Origin: Methylobacterium amylolyticum
GTDB lineage: Bacteria > Pseudomonadota > Alphaproteobacteria > Rhizobiales > Beijerinckiaceae
DNA length: 64,000 nucleotides
Assembly (NCBI RefSeq): GCF_030700245.1
Contig: NZ_JAUYZI010000004.1
Span: 124,001-188,000, forward strand
Direction: 5' to 3'
Part shown: one piece after another, positions 46,511-54,853 of the stretch
Position numbering within the stretch: position 1 is the first letter of the stretch
How the letters are laid out: each line of letters starts with the position of its first letter
Made by a program: the position numbers and the translations under genes
Notes under the pieces: generated by a model
The model's input: the letters and a program-made list of their open reading frames with translations, nothing else
Database searches by the model: none
Told to the model about the DNA's origin: nothing

Positions 46511-47017
46511 GCATGGCGTCGGCATCTCGCCCGACATTTCCGCCGGCGATGAAAAATTTTCCACAAGGTCAAACTTGCGCCTTTCGGAAAAATCATGCCT
46601 TATAGGATGACTAGAGCAGGAGGTTGTACCGGTCGCGAGGCGCTCAGCCAGTAGTCGCGACGACAGGACCGCACCGCAAAACTTATTTTGTGCAGCGCAA
46701 AGGTATCGTCCGGACTGATATCGGCGGACGGCGGCTATGCGGCGACCGCAAACGGCCGATCGGCTGAGGATCGATGGATGGTCGATAGGCCGGGCACATC
46801 GGCGAACGCCTGGCGAGCTCGGGCGACGCGCCGGGACCTGACCTGGCGTGCATGACAGGCCGCCCGACGACATGGGGCCTAGTCGGATCGGGTTACCGAA
46901 GGCCCCGCCTTCGGCGATGCGACGGTAGAGCGGGACCCGGTGCCCCGCCGCAAGCCTCACGTGCCGGCCTCCATCCGGCTCGGACTCCGAGAACCAAATA
47001 AGCTTCGGGGCGACGGC
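46511..47017. other. A+T-richer regulatory gap before the F420 genes
   Basis: 507 bp without a gene. It includes low-G+C patches at 46545-46610 (GAAAAATTTTCCACAAGG, AAAAATCATGCCTTATAGG) and 46675-46705, where TTTGTGCAGCGCAAA (46687-46701) is a near-perfect inverted repeat. This is the most likely promoter region of cofG-cofH-cofC; no specific promoter was assigned. Confidence 0.5.
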
Positions 47018-48178
47018 ATGACGACATTAGAGGAAACAGGTCGATACCGGGCCATGGGCTCGGCTACGGGGCCGGCGCTGGACAGGTTGATGGCCGAGGC
47101 CTCGGAGCGGCGCGACGCCGGCTGGGGCCGTACGATGACCTATTCCCGCAAGGTCTTCATCCCGCTGACGAACCTGTGCCGCTCCGTCTGCGGCTATTGC
47201 GTGTTCGCCAAGAACCCCGGTGAGCCCGGCGCCGGCTATCTCAGTCCAGACGACGTGATGGCGATAGCGCGTCGAGGCGAACGGCTCGGTTGCAAGGAGG
47301 CACTGTTCTCGCTCGGGGAGCGTCCGGAGCTCCGTCATCCGGAGGCGCGCGGGATGCTGGACCGCCTCGGTCACGCCAGCACGATCGATTACCTCGTCGA
47401 AATGTGCGGGGTGATCCTATCGGACACGAGCCTCGTCCCGCACGTGAACGCCGGGACGCTCCGCGCTGACGAGCTCCGCAAGCTCCGGCCGGTCTCCGGC
47501 AGCGTCGGGATGATGCTCGAGAACACGAGCCGCCGGCTGCTTGGTAAGGGCATGGCGCACCATGCCTGCCCGGACAAGGTGCCCCTCCTGCGCCTTCGGA
47601 CGCTCGAAGAAGCCGGCAGGCAGTCTGTGCCGACCACGAGCGGCATCCTCATCGGCATCGGCGAGTCCTGGGAGGAGCGCGTCGAGACGCTGGTCGCCCT
47701 CGCCGAGATCCACGATCGGTACGGCACGCTCCAGGAGGTCATCGTCCAGAATTTCCGTGCCAAGCCCGGCACCCGCATGGCCGAGGCGATCGAGCCGGAC
47801 GTCGAGGACATGCTGCGCACCCTCGCCGTGGCGCGGCTGATACTTCCGGCAGAGGTCTCACTCCAGGCGCCGCCCAACCTCAACGATGCGTTCGAACGCT
47901 ACATCGATACCGGCATCAACGACTGGGGCGGAATCTCGCCGCTGACCGCCGATCACATCAACCCGGAGAGGGCATGGCCGGCGATCTCTGAGCTGGAGCG
48001 CCGTTGCGCAGGCCGAGGCATGCAGTTGGCCGAACGGCTGACGACCTACCCGGCGTACCTGCGCGACTCGGGGCGATTCATCGCGCCGCTGCCGCGTGCT
48101 GCGCTGAGGCGGCACGCGCGCGCCGACGGCTGGGCTTTGAACCAAGCCCATCAGGCATGTGCTGGAGCGGCACGATGA
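47018..48178 (+). CDS. cofG: 7,8-didemethyl-8-hydroxy-5-deazariboflavin (Fo) synthase subunit CofG
   Basis: 386-residue radical SAM enzyme. With CofH it makes Fo, the deazaflavin chromophore of coenzyme F420, from 5-amino-6-(D-ribitylamino)uracil and tyrosine. The cluster cysteines are Cys54, Cys58, Cys61 in CRSVCGYC (CX3CX2C). GYLSPDDVMAIARRGERLGCKEALFSLGERPE, HVNAGTL, SVGMMLENTSRRLL and QNFRAKPGT are typical CofG. CofG and CofH are separate genes here, not fused as in FbiC. The stop overlaps cofH by ATGA. Confidence 0.94.
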   Translation: MTTLEETGRYRAMGSATGPALDRLMAEASERRDAGWGRTMTYSRKVFIPLTNLCRSVCGYCVFAKNPGEPGAGYLSPDDVMAIARRGERLGCKEALFSLGERPELRHPEARGMLDRLGHASTIDYLVEMCGVILSDTSLVPHVNAGTLRADELRKLRPVSGSVGMMLENTSRRLLGKGMAHHACPDKVPLLRLRTLEEAGRQSVPTTSGILIGIGESWEERVETLVALAEIHDRYGTLQEVIVQNFRAKPGTRMAEAIEPDVEDMLRTLAVARLILPAEVSLQAPPNLNDAFERYIDTGINDWGGISPLTADHINPERAWPAISELERRCAGRGMQLAERLTTYPAYLRDSGRFIAPLPRAALRRHARADGWALNQAHQACAGAAR

Positions 48179-49416
48179 CGGGCGAGACGAATCCGGCCGT
48201 GGTCACCTCGGCGGTGCGCGCCATCCTGGACCGCGCGCTGTCGGGCCGCGAGATCTCGCGCGAAGAGGGAACTGTACTGCTGGAGGCCCCCGCGCGGGAC
48301 CTACCGGCGATCGCCGGCGCCGCGGACGAGGTCCGACGCGCCCGGGTCGGAGACGCGGTGAGCTTCGTCGTCGTCCGGAACATCAACTTCACGAACGTCT
48401 GCTACATGGGCTGTCGCTTCTGCGGCTTCGCGCGAAGGCGCGAGGAGGCCGGAGCCGAATGGATCTCCCTCGACGAGGTTGCCCAAAGGGCACAGGTCGC
48501 GTGGGATCGCGGCGCGACGGAGGTGTGCATCCAGGGCGGCCTTCATCCGGATCTCCCGCTGCATCATTACCGGGACTTGGTCCTGGCGGTGAAGCGGCAG
48601 GTGCCGGAGATGCACGTCCACGCATTCTCGCCGTTCGAGATCTGGCACGGCGCCCGCCGGCTGAAGGTGCCCGTCACCGAACTGTTGCTGGAGTTGAAGG
48701 AGGCAGGTCTGGGATCCATGCCGGGGACGGCGGCCGAGATCCTTGACACAGAGGTCAGGCGCCAACTGACCCGAGACAAGCTCCCGGCAGACGCCTGGAT
48801 CGAGACCGTCCGCGCCGCCCACGCGATCGGCCTGCGCAGCACGTCGACGATGATGTATGGCCACGTGGACGCGCCCCATCACTGGTCGGCGCACCTGGAT
48901 CAACTGCGGGCCATCCAGAAGGACACCGGCGGCTTCACAGAATTCGTGCCGCTCGGCTTCGTCCACGACCAAGCGCCCATGTACGTCGACAGCCTCATCC
49001 CCGGCGTGCGCCCCGGGGCGACCCCGGAGGAGCACCTGAAGGTCCACGCGGTCGCCCGACTCATGCTCGCGGGCTGGATCGACAACATCCAGGTGTCGTG
49101 GGTGAAGTTGGGCACGAAGGCCGCGCACGACCTGTTGGCGGCGGGCGTCAACGACCTCGGCGGGACGCTCATGGACGAATCGATCTCCCGCTCGGCCGGA
49201 TCCTTGCACGGGGAGGAGGTGACCGCGCGGGAGATGGTCAGGATCATCCGTGCTGCGGGCCGTCGGGCCCAGCGCCGCAACACGCTCTACGGCGTGCTGG
49301 AGAGCTACGACGACCATGACCCGGAGGATCCTGGGCCCCTGAAGCCTCACATCGCCGACCCGCTCGCTTTCCTTGCCGCCCTTCCGGCAGGCGCCGGGGA
49401 GTCGCGACATGGTTGA
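48175..49416 (+). CDS. cofH: Fo synthase subunit CofH
   Basis: 413-residue radical SAM partner of CofG that joins a tyrosine-derived fragment to the ribityl pyrimidine. Cluster cysteines Cys76, Cys80, Cys83 (CYMGCRFC). RNINFTNVC, EVCIQGGLHPDLPLHHY, HAFSPFEIWHGA, GLGSMPGTAAEILD, TSTMMYGH and VNDLGGTLMDESISRSAG are diagnostic. Coupled to cofG by ATGA and to cofC by an 8-bp overlap. Confidence 0.95.
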   Translation: MTGETNPAVVTSAVRAILDRALSGREISREEGTVLLEAPARDLPAIAGAADEVRRARVGDAVSFVVVRNINFTNVCYMGCRFCGFARRREEAGAEWISLDEVAQRAQVAWDRGATEVCIQGGLHPDLPLHHYRDLVLAVKRQVPEMHVHAFSPFEIWHGARRLKVPVTELLLELKEAGLGSMPGTAAEILDTEVRRQLTRDKLPADAWIETVRAAHAIGLRSTSTMMYGHVDAPHHWSAHLDQLRAIQKDTGGFTEFVPLGFVHDQAPMYVDSLIPGVRPGATPEEHLKVHAVARLMLAGWIDNIQVSWVKLGTKAAHDLLAAGVNDLGGTLMDESISRSAGSLHGEEVTAREMVRIIRAAGRRAQRRNTLYGVLESYDDHDPEDPGPLKPHIADPLAFLAALPAGAGESRHG

Positions 49417-50083
49417 CGCGAACGCACGCCGCCAGCGCGCGGGACGACGGATCCTGTTCGCCATGCCCATGAAGGACGTGAGACTGGCCAAGACCCGGCT
49501 GGCGCCGATCCTGGACGATGACAGGAGGGAACGCGTCGCCTACCACATGTTCGAGGACAGCCAGCGCTTCTTCGCGGATCGGTTCCCCTCCGTCGACCGC
49601 CTGGTCGTGACACCGAGCGAGCGGATCGCGGGCGCCGCCCGCGCCCTCGGGGCATGGGCCCTGGTGGAACCGACCACCGCGGGCCTCAACGCGGCCGCCA
49701 GGCGGGCGAGGCTCTGGGCGACCGAGCGGCGGTACGACGGGATCGTAATCATCCCGTGCGACATCGCCTTCTGGGTCGCCGAGGAGATCGAGGAACTGGT
49801 CGAGTCCGGCAATGAGAACGACGTGGTCGTGGCGCCGTCAATTGACGGCGGAACCAATGCCCTGTCGCTGCGGCTGCCAAGTACGCTGCCGTTCCGGTAC
49901 GGCCCTCAGTCGGCCGATCGACATCTCGCGGAGGCGCGGGCGCGGGGCCTGACCACGGCCCAATGCCACCTCGCCTTCCTGTCGCACGACCTCGATACGC
50001 CCGAAGACTTGGCTGCATTCGGCCGGACGAACGCCGGGATGCCCGAGGCGGATCATGACCGGCATTGCGGCGCGCAACACTAG
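49409..50083 (+). CDS. cofC: Phospholactate/phosphoenolpyruvate guanylyltransferase CofC
   Basis: 224 residues, nucleotidyltransferase of the CofC/FbiD family that activates a three-carbon phosphate (2-phospho-L-lactate, PEP or 3-phosphoglycerate, depending on species) with GTP for CofD. FAMPMKDVRLAKTRLAPIL, VIIPCDIAFW, VVVAPSIDGGTNAL and FRYGPQSADRHLAEA are present. The ATG lies 8 bp inside cofH. Its TAG stop is the first codon of dispersed repeat copy 2. Confidence 0.9.
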   Translation: MVDANARRQRAGRRILFAMPMKDVRLAKTRLAPILDDDRRERVAYHMFEDSQRFFADRFPSVDRLVVTPSERIAGAARALGAWALVEPTTAGLNAAARRARLWATERRYDGIVIIPCDIAFWVAEEIEELVESGNENDVVVAPSIDGGTNALSLRLPSTLPFRYGPQSADRHLAEARARGLTTAQCHLAFLSHDLDTPEDLAAFGRTNAGMPEADHDRHCGAQH

Positions 50084-50183
50084 CGCCGTTCCCGATCGCG
50101 TGATCGTGCCCGGCTCCAAGTCTCTGTTCTGACGCGCGCTCTCGCGCCGAGCCGGAGTCCACCTCGGCGGAGAACGCACTAGC
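50081..50183 (+). repeat. Dispersed two-hairpin intergenic repeat, copy 2
   Basis: Same order and orientation as copies 1 and 3: CGCCGTTCCCGATCGCGTGATCG, then the GCGCTCTCGCGCCGAG...CTCGGCGGAGAACGC hairpin. The left inner loop is shorter by a few bases than in copy 1. It separates cofC from npdG and supplies the cofC stop, as copy 1 does for its upstream gene. Confidence 0.88.
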
Positions 50184-50214
50184 GCCGCGAGAGAGCCGCT
50201 TCGGCGGCACAACC

Positions 50215-50913
50215 ATGAAAAATGAGGGAATTGCGCTGATGCACGTTGCGATACTTGGCGGCACCGGGCCGCAGGGCCAGGGCTTGGCGCTCCGCTTGGC
50301 GATGGCGGGCGTGGAGACGACGCTGGGCTCGCGCCATGCGGACCGTGCCGCAGAAACGGCATCCGGGCTCAATGAGAAGCTCGGCGGGAAGCCCGGCTCC
50401 GCGCGAATCGCGGGCAGCGACAATGCCGGCGCGATCCGGGCGGCGGGTCGCTTCGTGTTCCTTGCCGTGCCCTACGACGCCCATCACGACACGCTCACCG
50501 GCCTTCGCCCTCAATTGGAGGGCAAGATACTCGTCGACTTGGCAGTGCCCCTGGCGCCCGGGAACCCCCGAGCCATGTCGATGCCGCCGGAGGGCTCGGC
50601 GACCGAGGCCGCACAGGCGATCCTCGGCGAGGCGATCCCGGTGGTCGGCGCCCTGCACAACGTTTCCGCCTGGAGCCTCGCCCGGCTCGACGACAAGATA
50701 AACTGCGACATCCTCGTGGTCGGGAACTCGGTCGACGCCAAGGCGGAGGTGATCGACCTCATCGAACGGCTCGGCGTGAACGCCTACGACGCCGGGCCGG
50801 CCGAGAGCGCGCGCTGCGTGGAGGCCGTCACCAGCATCCTGATCCGTCTGAACATCAGCAAGAAAGTGCCCTTCACCCACGCCGGCATCCGGATCTGGGC
50901 GCCGGGTTCTTGA
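50215..50913 (+). CDS. npdG: F420:NADP oxidoreductase
   Basis: 232 residues, transfers hydride between NADPH and F420. The Rossmann N-terminus [36 protein letters not shown] has the GGTGPQG and GSR features of Fno/NpdG, with Ser/Arg positioned for the NADP phosphate. [23 protein letters not shown] and AGIRI at the end are typical. An internal ATG at 50239 (MHVAILGG) may be the real start. It connects the cellular NADPH pool to F420H2 and lies 64 bp before the luciferase-like reductase. Confidence 0.9.
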   Translation: MKNEGIALMHVAILGGTGPQGQGLALRLAMAGVETTLGSRHADRAAETASGLNEKLGGKPGSARIAGSDNAGAIRAAGRFVFLAVPYDAHHDTLTGLRPQLEGKILVDLAVPLAPGNPRAMSMPPEGSATEAAQAILGEAIPVVGALHNVSAWSLARLDDKINCDILVVGNSVDAKAEVIDLIERLGVNAYDAGPAESARCVEAVTSILIRLNISKKVPFTHAGIRIWAPGS

Positions 50914-50977
50914 GGACGGATTCGCGCGGAGCGATCCCGCAACATTTCCACCACGACCCACGAAGAGGAAGCTGATT

Positions 50978-51988
50978 ATGGAATTCGGTATCTGCTTCAA
51001 AGGTTTCGTCGAGGCGGAGCGGGCCCGTTACCTAGTCCGAACGGCGGAGCACGCGGGCTTCAGTCACTGCTGGTTCTACGATTCACACGTGCTGTGGCGT
51101 GAATGCTATGCGGCAATCGCAATGTGCATGGAGCACACGCGGAACATGCGGTTCGGACCGTTGGTCACCAACCCGGACGTCCGCGAGTGGTCGGTTGCCG
51201 CATCGATCTTCGCGTCCCTGGCGAAGCAATCCGGCGGCAGGATGGAGGTCGCCGTGGGTCGCGGCGACAGTTCCAGGCGCGTCGTCGGAAAGAAGCCGGC
51301 TAGCCTGGAGCGCGTCGCCGAGTTCGTCGAGAAGGTCAAAGCGATGGTTCGCGGCGACGAGGTCATCTACGACGGCGTGACCACGCCGGTGAAGTTCCCT
51401 TGGGCCGTCGGCTATGAACTGCCGATGTGGATCGGCGCCTACGGCCCGCTCGCGCTCAAGACCGCCGGTGAGCATGCCGACGGCGTCGTCCTGCAGATTG
51501 CGGAGCCGCAGATCTGCAAGTGGTTGGCCGAGCAGTGCTTCAACGCGGCCACCGCGGCAGGGCGCGACGCGTCGAAGTTCCGGGTCATGGCGGCCGCCCC
51601 GGCGTACTTCCGAACCAAGGACGAGGCGATCGAGGCGACGAAATGGTTCCCGGCCATGGTCGGCAATCACGTCGCCGACATTGTCGAAAAGTACGGCAAG
51701 GATACCGATCGCGTGCCGCGCGCGCTCACGGCGTACGTGGAGAAGCGACGCGGTTACGACTACTCGAAGCACGGGCAGAGCGACAACGCATTCCTTGACT
51801 TCATCACGCCCGATATCGTCGAGTCCTTCTGCGTGCTGGGGCAACCGGAAGATCATATCAGAAAGATCAATGACCTCAAGAGCGCCGGCGTGACGCAATT
51901 CAATATCTACCTCGACAATGGCGACGAGGAGAACATCATAGCCACCTACGGGAAGAAGGTCATACCCGCGTTCAGGCCGGCTCCGTAA
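50978..51988 (+). CDS. LLM-class F420-dependent oxidoreductase
   Basis: 336 residues, luciferase-like (beta/alpha)8 fold close to methylene-tetrahydromethanopterin reductase. MEFGICFKGFVEAERARYLVRTAEHAGFSHCWFYDSHVLWRE, MRFGPLVTNPDVREWSVAASIFASLAKQSGGRMEVAVGRGDSSRRVVGKKPA and YELPMWIGAYGPLALKTAGEHADG are typical F420-binding LLM segments. I recall a related proteobacterial subfamily (CPS_4043-like) often found near dihydropyrimidinase; not checked. Context points to reduction of a pyrimidine or hydantoin-like ring with F420H2. GAGGAAG precedes the ATG. Confidence 0.85.
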   Translation: MEFGICFKGFVEAERARYLVRTAEHAGFSHCWFYDSHVLWRECYAAIAMCMEHTRNMRFGPLVTNPDVREWSVAASIFASLAKQSGGRMEVAVGRGDSSRRVVGKKPASLERVAEFVEKVKAMVRGDEVIYDGVTTPVKFPWAVGYELPMWIGAYGPLALKTAGEHADGVVLQIAEPQICKWLAEQCFNAATAAGRDASKFRVMAAAPAYFRTKDEAIEATKWFPAMVGNHVADIVEKYGKDTDRVPRALTAYVEKRRGYDYSKHGQSDNAFLDFITPDIVESFCVLGQPEDHIRKINDLKSAGVTQFNIYLDNGDEENIIATYGKKVIPAFRPAP

Positions 51989-52298
51989 CGTCCGAAGCCG
52001 CCAGTCCACGGTCGAGCGTCATCGACGGCGAGTGCCAAGCCCCCGCCGTCGCGTGCAGCTTACCTGCCGAGGTCTCCGAGGGGACTGGCGGGGGCGTCCG
52101 TCCCGCACCCGCACGGTCGCGAGCCCCGCTGCGTCGGCCGGACTTCTGGGATCGGGATATGGCAACCGTTCCGAAGCCGCCCGGCGAGGCGCCCTACGGC
52201 CCGCGGCATCGGCCGAACCCGAATGCCGACGCGCACGGCCCTGCGCCTGAAGCGGGTCCGCTGTCCGATCGATCCACGTTCACAGCGAGGCTTGCCTC
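51989..52298. other. Gap between the LLM gene and cofD, nothing recognised
   Basis: 310 bp. Translations are Pro/Arg/Ser-rich without motifs. It may hold a separate promoter for cofD. Confidence 0.45.
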
Positions 52299-53285
52299 AT
52301 GATCGATGATTCACCGGACGGGTCGGTTCCGGGCGGCGATGCCACTTACATCGCCCTGTGCGGCGGCGTGGGCGGCTCCAAGCTGGCCGCCGGGCTGCAA
52401 GCGTTGCTGGGACGCCGCCTGACTGTCGTGGTCAACGTCGGCGACGACTTCGACCACCTGGGCCTGCGGATATGCCCGGACATCGACACCGTGCTCTACA
52501 GGCTTTCGGGATTGAACGACGAGCAGCGCGGGTGGGGCCGTGCGGACGAGAGCTGGCAATTCATGCGGGCCCTCGGGCAGTTCAGCGAGGAAACCTGGTT
52601 CCAGCTCGGCGACCTCGACGTGGCGCTCCACGTCGTTCGGACGCATCGGCAGGCGGCTGGGTACGCGCTGGCCGAGATAACGATGGACATGGCCGATCGG
52701 CTGGGGATCGACGCGCGCGTCGTGCCGGCCACGGACGACGCGGTGAGGACCAAGGTCGTCTGTCAGGAGGGCGTGCTCGACTTCCAGCGATACTTCGTCG
52801 AGAGGCGATGCGAGCCGCCGATCGAGCGGCTGGTGTTCGAGGGCGCGGCGGACGCGCGCCCGACCCCGGCGGCGGAGGCGGCCTTCGCGGCGGACTCCCT
52901 CGCCGGCATCGTCATCTGCCCGTCGAACCCCTATCTCAGCATCGATCCGATCCTGGCGATCCCACGCCTGCGAGCCCTGCTCGCGGAGCGGCGCGTGCCG
53001 GCGGTCGCCGTCTCCCCGATCATCGACGGAAAGGCGGTCAAGGGGCCGACCGCCAAGATCATGCGGGAGCTCAACGTCGCGTCCACCCCCCACTCCATCG
53101 CGCTGCACTACGAGGGATTGATCGATGGACTCATGATCGACACGATGGACGCGTCGCGGCAGGCGGAGGATTGCGGCGTACCCGTCTGCTCCGCCGCCAC
53201 GCTGATGACGTCCGCCGAGGACCAAGTCGCCCTCGCCGGCGCCGCGATCGACTTCATGCGCCGGATCGCCGGGACCATGGTCTGA
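52299..53285 (+). CDS. cofD: 2-phospho-L-lactate transferase CofD
   Basis: 328 residues. Joins the GDP-activated three-carbon acid from CofC to Fo, giving F420-0 or dehydro-F420-0. ALCGGVGGSKLAAGL is the nucleotide loop; VVNVGDDFDHLGLRICPDIDTVLYRLSG binds Fo; VICPSNPYLSIDPIL and SPIIDGKAVKGPTAKIM are typical. A 16-residue extension precedes the core. It is separated from cofC by npdG and the LLM gene, so F420 synthesis and use genes are interleaved. Confidence 0.94.
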   Translation: MIDDSPDGSVPGGDATYIALCGGVGGSKLAAGLQALLGRRLTVVVNVGDDFDHLGLRICPDIDTVLYRLSGLNDEQRGWGRADESWQFMRALGQFSEETWFQLGDLDVALHVVRTHRQAAGYALAEITMDMADRLGIDARVVPATDDAVRTKVVCQEGVLDFQRYFVERRCEPPIERLVFEGAADARPTPAAEAAFAADSLAGIVICPSNPYLSIDPILAIPRLRALLAERRVPAVAVSPIIDGKAVKGPTAKIMRELNVASTPHSIALHYEGLIDGLMIDTMDASRQAEDCGVPVCSAATLMTSAEDQVALAGAAIDFMRRIAGTMV

Positions 53286-53573
53286 TGCGGACCATGCGAG
53301 GCCACGAGCTCCCCGGCCATCCCAATCGGGCGTCTGGCCCAGGAACTGGCGGCATCGAGCCCCCAGGCGCAGGAGCTGTTAGGTGGCAGGCCCCCAGGGT
53401 CGTCTCAAGAGTCGTCTTGGGCAGGGCAACGGCGCGATGAAGACCGTGCGCCCCGGGATGCGTTGCAGGCGGGATCCCTGCATCCTCGCCATCCGCCCGG
53501 ATCCGCGGGCTGCCGACATCCACGCAATCCCGGGCCGAGGCAGCAGATGGGGTACCCGACGTGGCCGAGCGGG

Positions 53574-53660
53574 CTCGCGGCGAGCCGTATCGCGACCAGC
53601 AGCATCGTCGGCGGCTTCCTCGTGCCGCGCCGGATGCTGGCCATGTTCCGGAGATCGTGA
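53574..53660 (+). pseudogene. Remnant of NAD(P) transhydrogenase subunit PntAb (C-terminus)
   Basis: Reads ASRIATSSIVGGFLVPRRMLAMFRRS-stop, the C-terminal membrane helix and tail of PntA2/PntAb (INxxGGFxVxxRMLxMFrk). The upstream part is lost; 53286-53573 shows only weak hints of a further transhydrogenase piece. The stop is 9 bp before the PntB remnant, the native junction. Confidence 0.7.
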
Positions 53661-53669
53661 GGGGCAACC

Positions 53670-54224
53670 ATGAACCCGGGCAACGTCGCCACCGCCTCTA
53701 TCGTGGCAACTGTCGTGTTTATTTTCTCCCTCGGCGGGCTGTCGGGCCAGGAGAATGCGAAGCGCGCCGTGTGGTACGGGATCGTGGGCATGGCCATCGC
53801 CGTCCTCGCGACGATCCTGGGGCCCGGGGTGGGAAAACACGCCGTCGTGCTGCCGATGATCGCGGTCGGCGCGGCGGTCGGTTGGTACGTGGCCGCCCGC
53901 GTCCAGATGACCGGGATGCCTCAGCTCGTCGCCGCCCTGCATAGCTTCGTCGGTCTGTCGGCCATCTCGACAGGCTCCAACGCCGACATCGAGTTCCGCA
54001 CCGTCCAGGGGCTCGACGCGGTCGGCCGCGCGGCCCTGGTAGGCTTGTGGCGGACGATGTTTGAGCGGTCCCCGCTCCCGCGGGACAGCACAACGCGCGC
54101 CGGTCGCCGGCCGGTATGGATCCCCGAACATCGCCCCCTGCCGTGGTGTCCGGACCATCGGCGCCCCGGATACCCCGGGATCCGGGGCGCCACCCTTTCG
54201 AACTGTCGTGACGGACGCCCGTGA
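53670..54224 (+). pseudogene. Truncated NAD(P) transhydrogenase beta subunit PntB
   Basis: The first about 110 residues (ATASIVATVVFIFSLGGLSGQENAKRAVWYGIVGMAIAVLATI ... MTGMPQLVAALHSFVGLSA) match the N-terminal three-helix part of PntB, usually about 460 residues. After that the frame runs on with an unrelated Arg/Pro-rich tail to 184 codons. The NADP-binding domain is missing, so it cannot pump protons. The frame ends inside the start of the folE-like gene (GTGA). Confidence 0.75.
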
Positions 54225-54853
54225 GAGACAGCGACGCCGAAACGGTCGGACCGGCACCCGTCCCAGAGGACCCGACCACCACGCACCCGAGCCGCGAACA
54301 GGCGGAGGCTGCCGTGCGGACGCTGCTGCGTTGGATCGGAGACGATCCGAACCGCGAAGGGTTGCGCGATACGCCGGCGCGGGTGGTCAAGGCCTACGAG
54401 AGCCTGTTCTCGGGATACGAGCTTGACGGCTCGGCCTTCCTGGGGCGGATCTTCGAGGAGGTTCAGGGGTACTCCGAGCTCGTCCTCGTCCGCGACATCC
54501 CGTTCTATTCCCACTGCCAGCGGGACATGCTGCCTTTCTTCGGTCGCGTCCACATCGCCTACTATCCCGCCCGGGGCGTGGTCGGCCTCTCGAAGTTCGC
54601 ACGCGTCATCGACGTCCTCGGCTATCGCCTCCAGACGCAGGAGGCGATGACCACCCAGATCATCGACGTGATCGAAGCGGCGCTGAGACCGCGCGGCTGC
54701 GCCGCGATGATCGAAGCAAGGCACCTCGGCCCGGAGATCCGCGGCTCGCACAGCGGCTTGTGCCGGGCCGTGACCAAGGCGTTTCGCGGCGTCTTCGCCG
54801 ATAGGCCGGACGAGCAGGCCCGGTTCTCGATGCTGGTCGATCGGGCACGTTGA
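54221..54853 (+). CDS. FolE-like (GTP cyclohydrolase I fold) protein lacking the zinc site
   Basis: 210 residues with the FolE layout: DPNREGLRDTPARVVKAYESLFSGY, VRDIPFYSHCQ, LPFFGRVHIAYYPARGVVGLSKFARVIDVLGYRLQTQEAMTTQIIDVI. The signature CEHH is replaced by CQRD (Cys99-Gln-Arg-Asp102), so the catalytic His and the zinc His are gone, and the distal HxC motif reads HLG (168-170), so the zinc Cys is lost. Ordinary GTP cyclohydrolase I activity is therefore unlikely. Start GTG 54221 overlaps the PntB remnant. It may have a new role in deazaflavin or pterin metabolism. Confidence 0.8.
   Translation: MRDSDAETVGPAPVPEDPTTTHPSREQAEAAVRTLLRWIGDDPNREGLRDTPARVVKAYESLFSGYELDGSAFLGRIFEEVQGYSELVLVRDIPFYSHCQRDMLPFFGRVHIAYYPARGVVGLSKFARVIDVLGYRLQTQEAMTTQIIDVIEAALRPRGCAAMIEARHLGPEIRGSHSGLCRAVTKAFRGVFADRPDEQARFSMLVDRAR

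Noticed and set aside
46555..46575. TTTTCCACA as a DnaA box and possible replication origin
   Set aside because: Only one imperfect match in an A/T-rich gap, no cluster of boxes and no dnaA, parAB or repABC nearby.
42191..46960. 1589-codon minus-strand frame opposite the HEAT gene
   Set aside because: Its translation is Arg/Gly/Gln-rich low complexity. The plus-strand frame has regular amphipathic helices with hydrophobic spacing, so the plus strand is the coding one.
52032..52250. 72-codon plus-strand frame between the LLM gene and cofD
   Set aside because: Pro/Arg/Ser-rich, no hydrophobic core or motif, no ribosome binding site; typical of G+C-rich noncoding sequence.
53383..53673. A 96-residue frame before the PntB remnant as a new small gene
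   Set aside because: Composition is Arg/Pro/Cys-rich and the overlapping frame matches the PntAb tail, so this frame is a shadow of the remnant.
54221..54853. Calling this gene a normal folE
   Set aside because: The CEHH signature and the distal zinc cysteine are missing, so the standard reaction is not supported.
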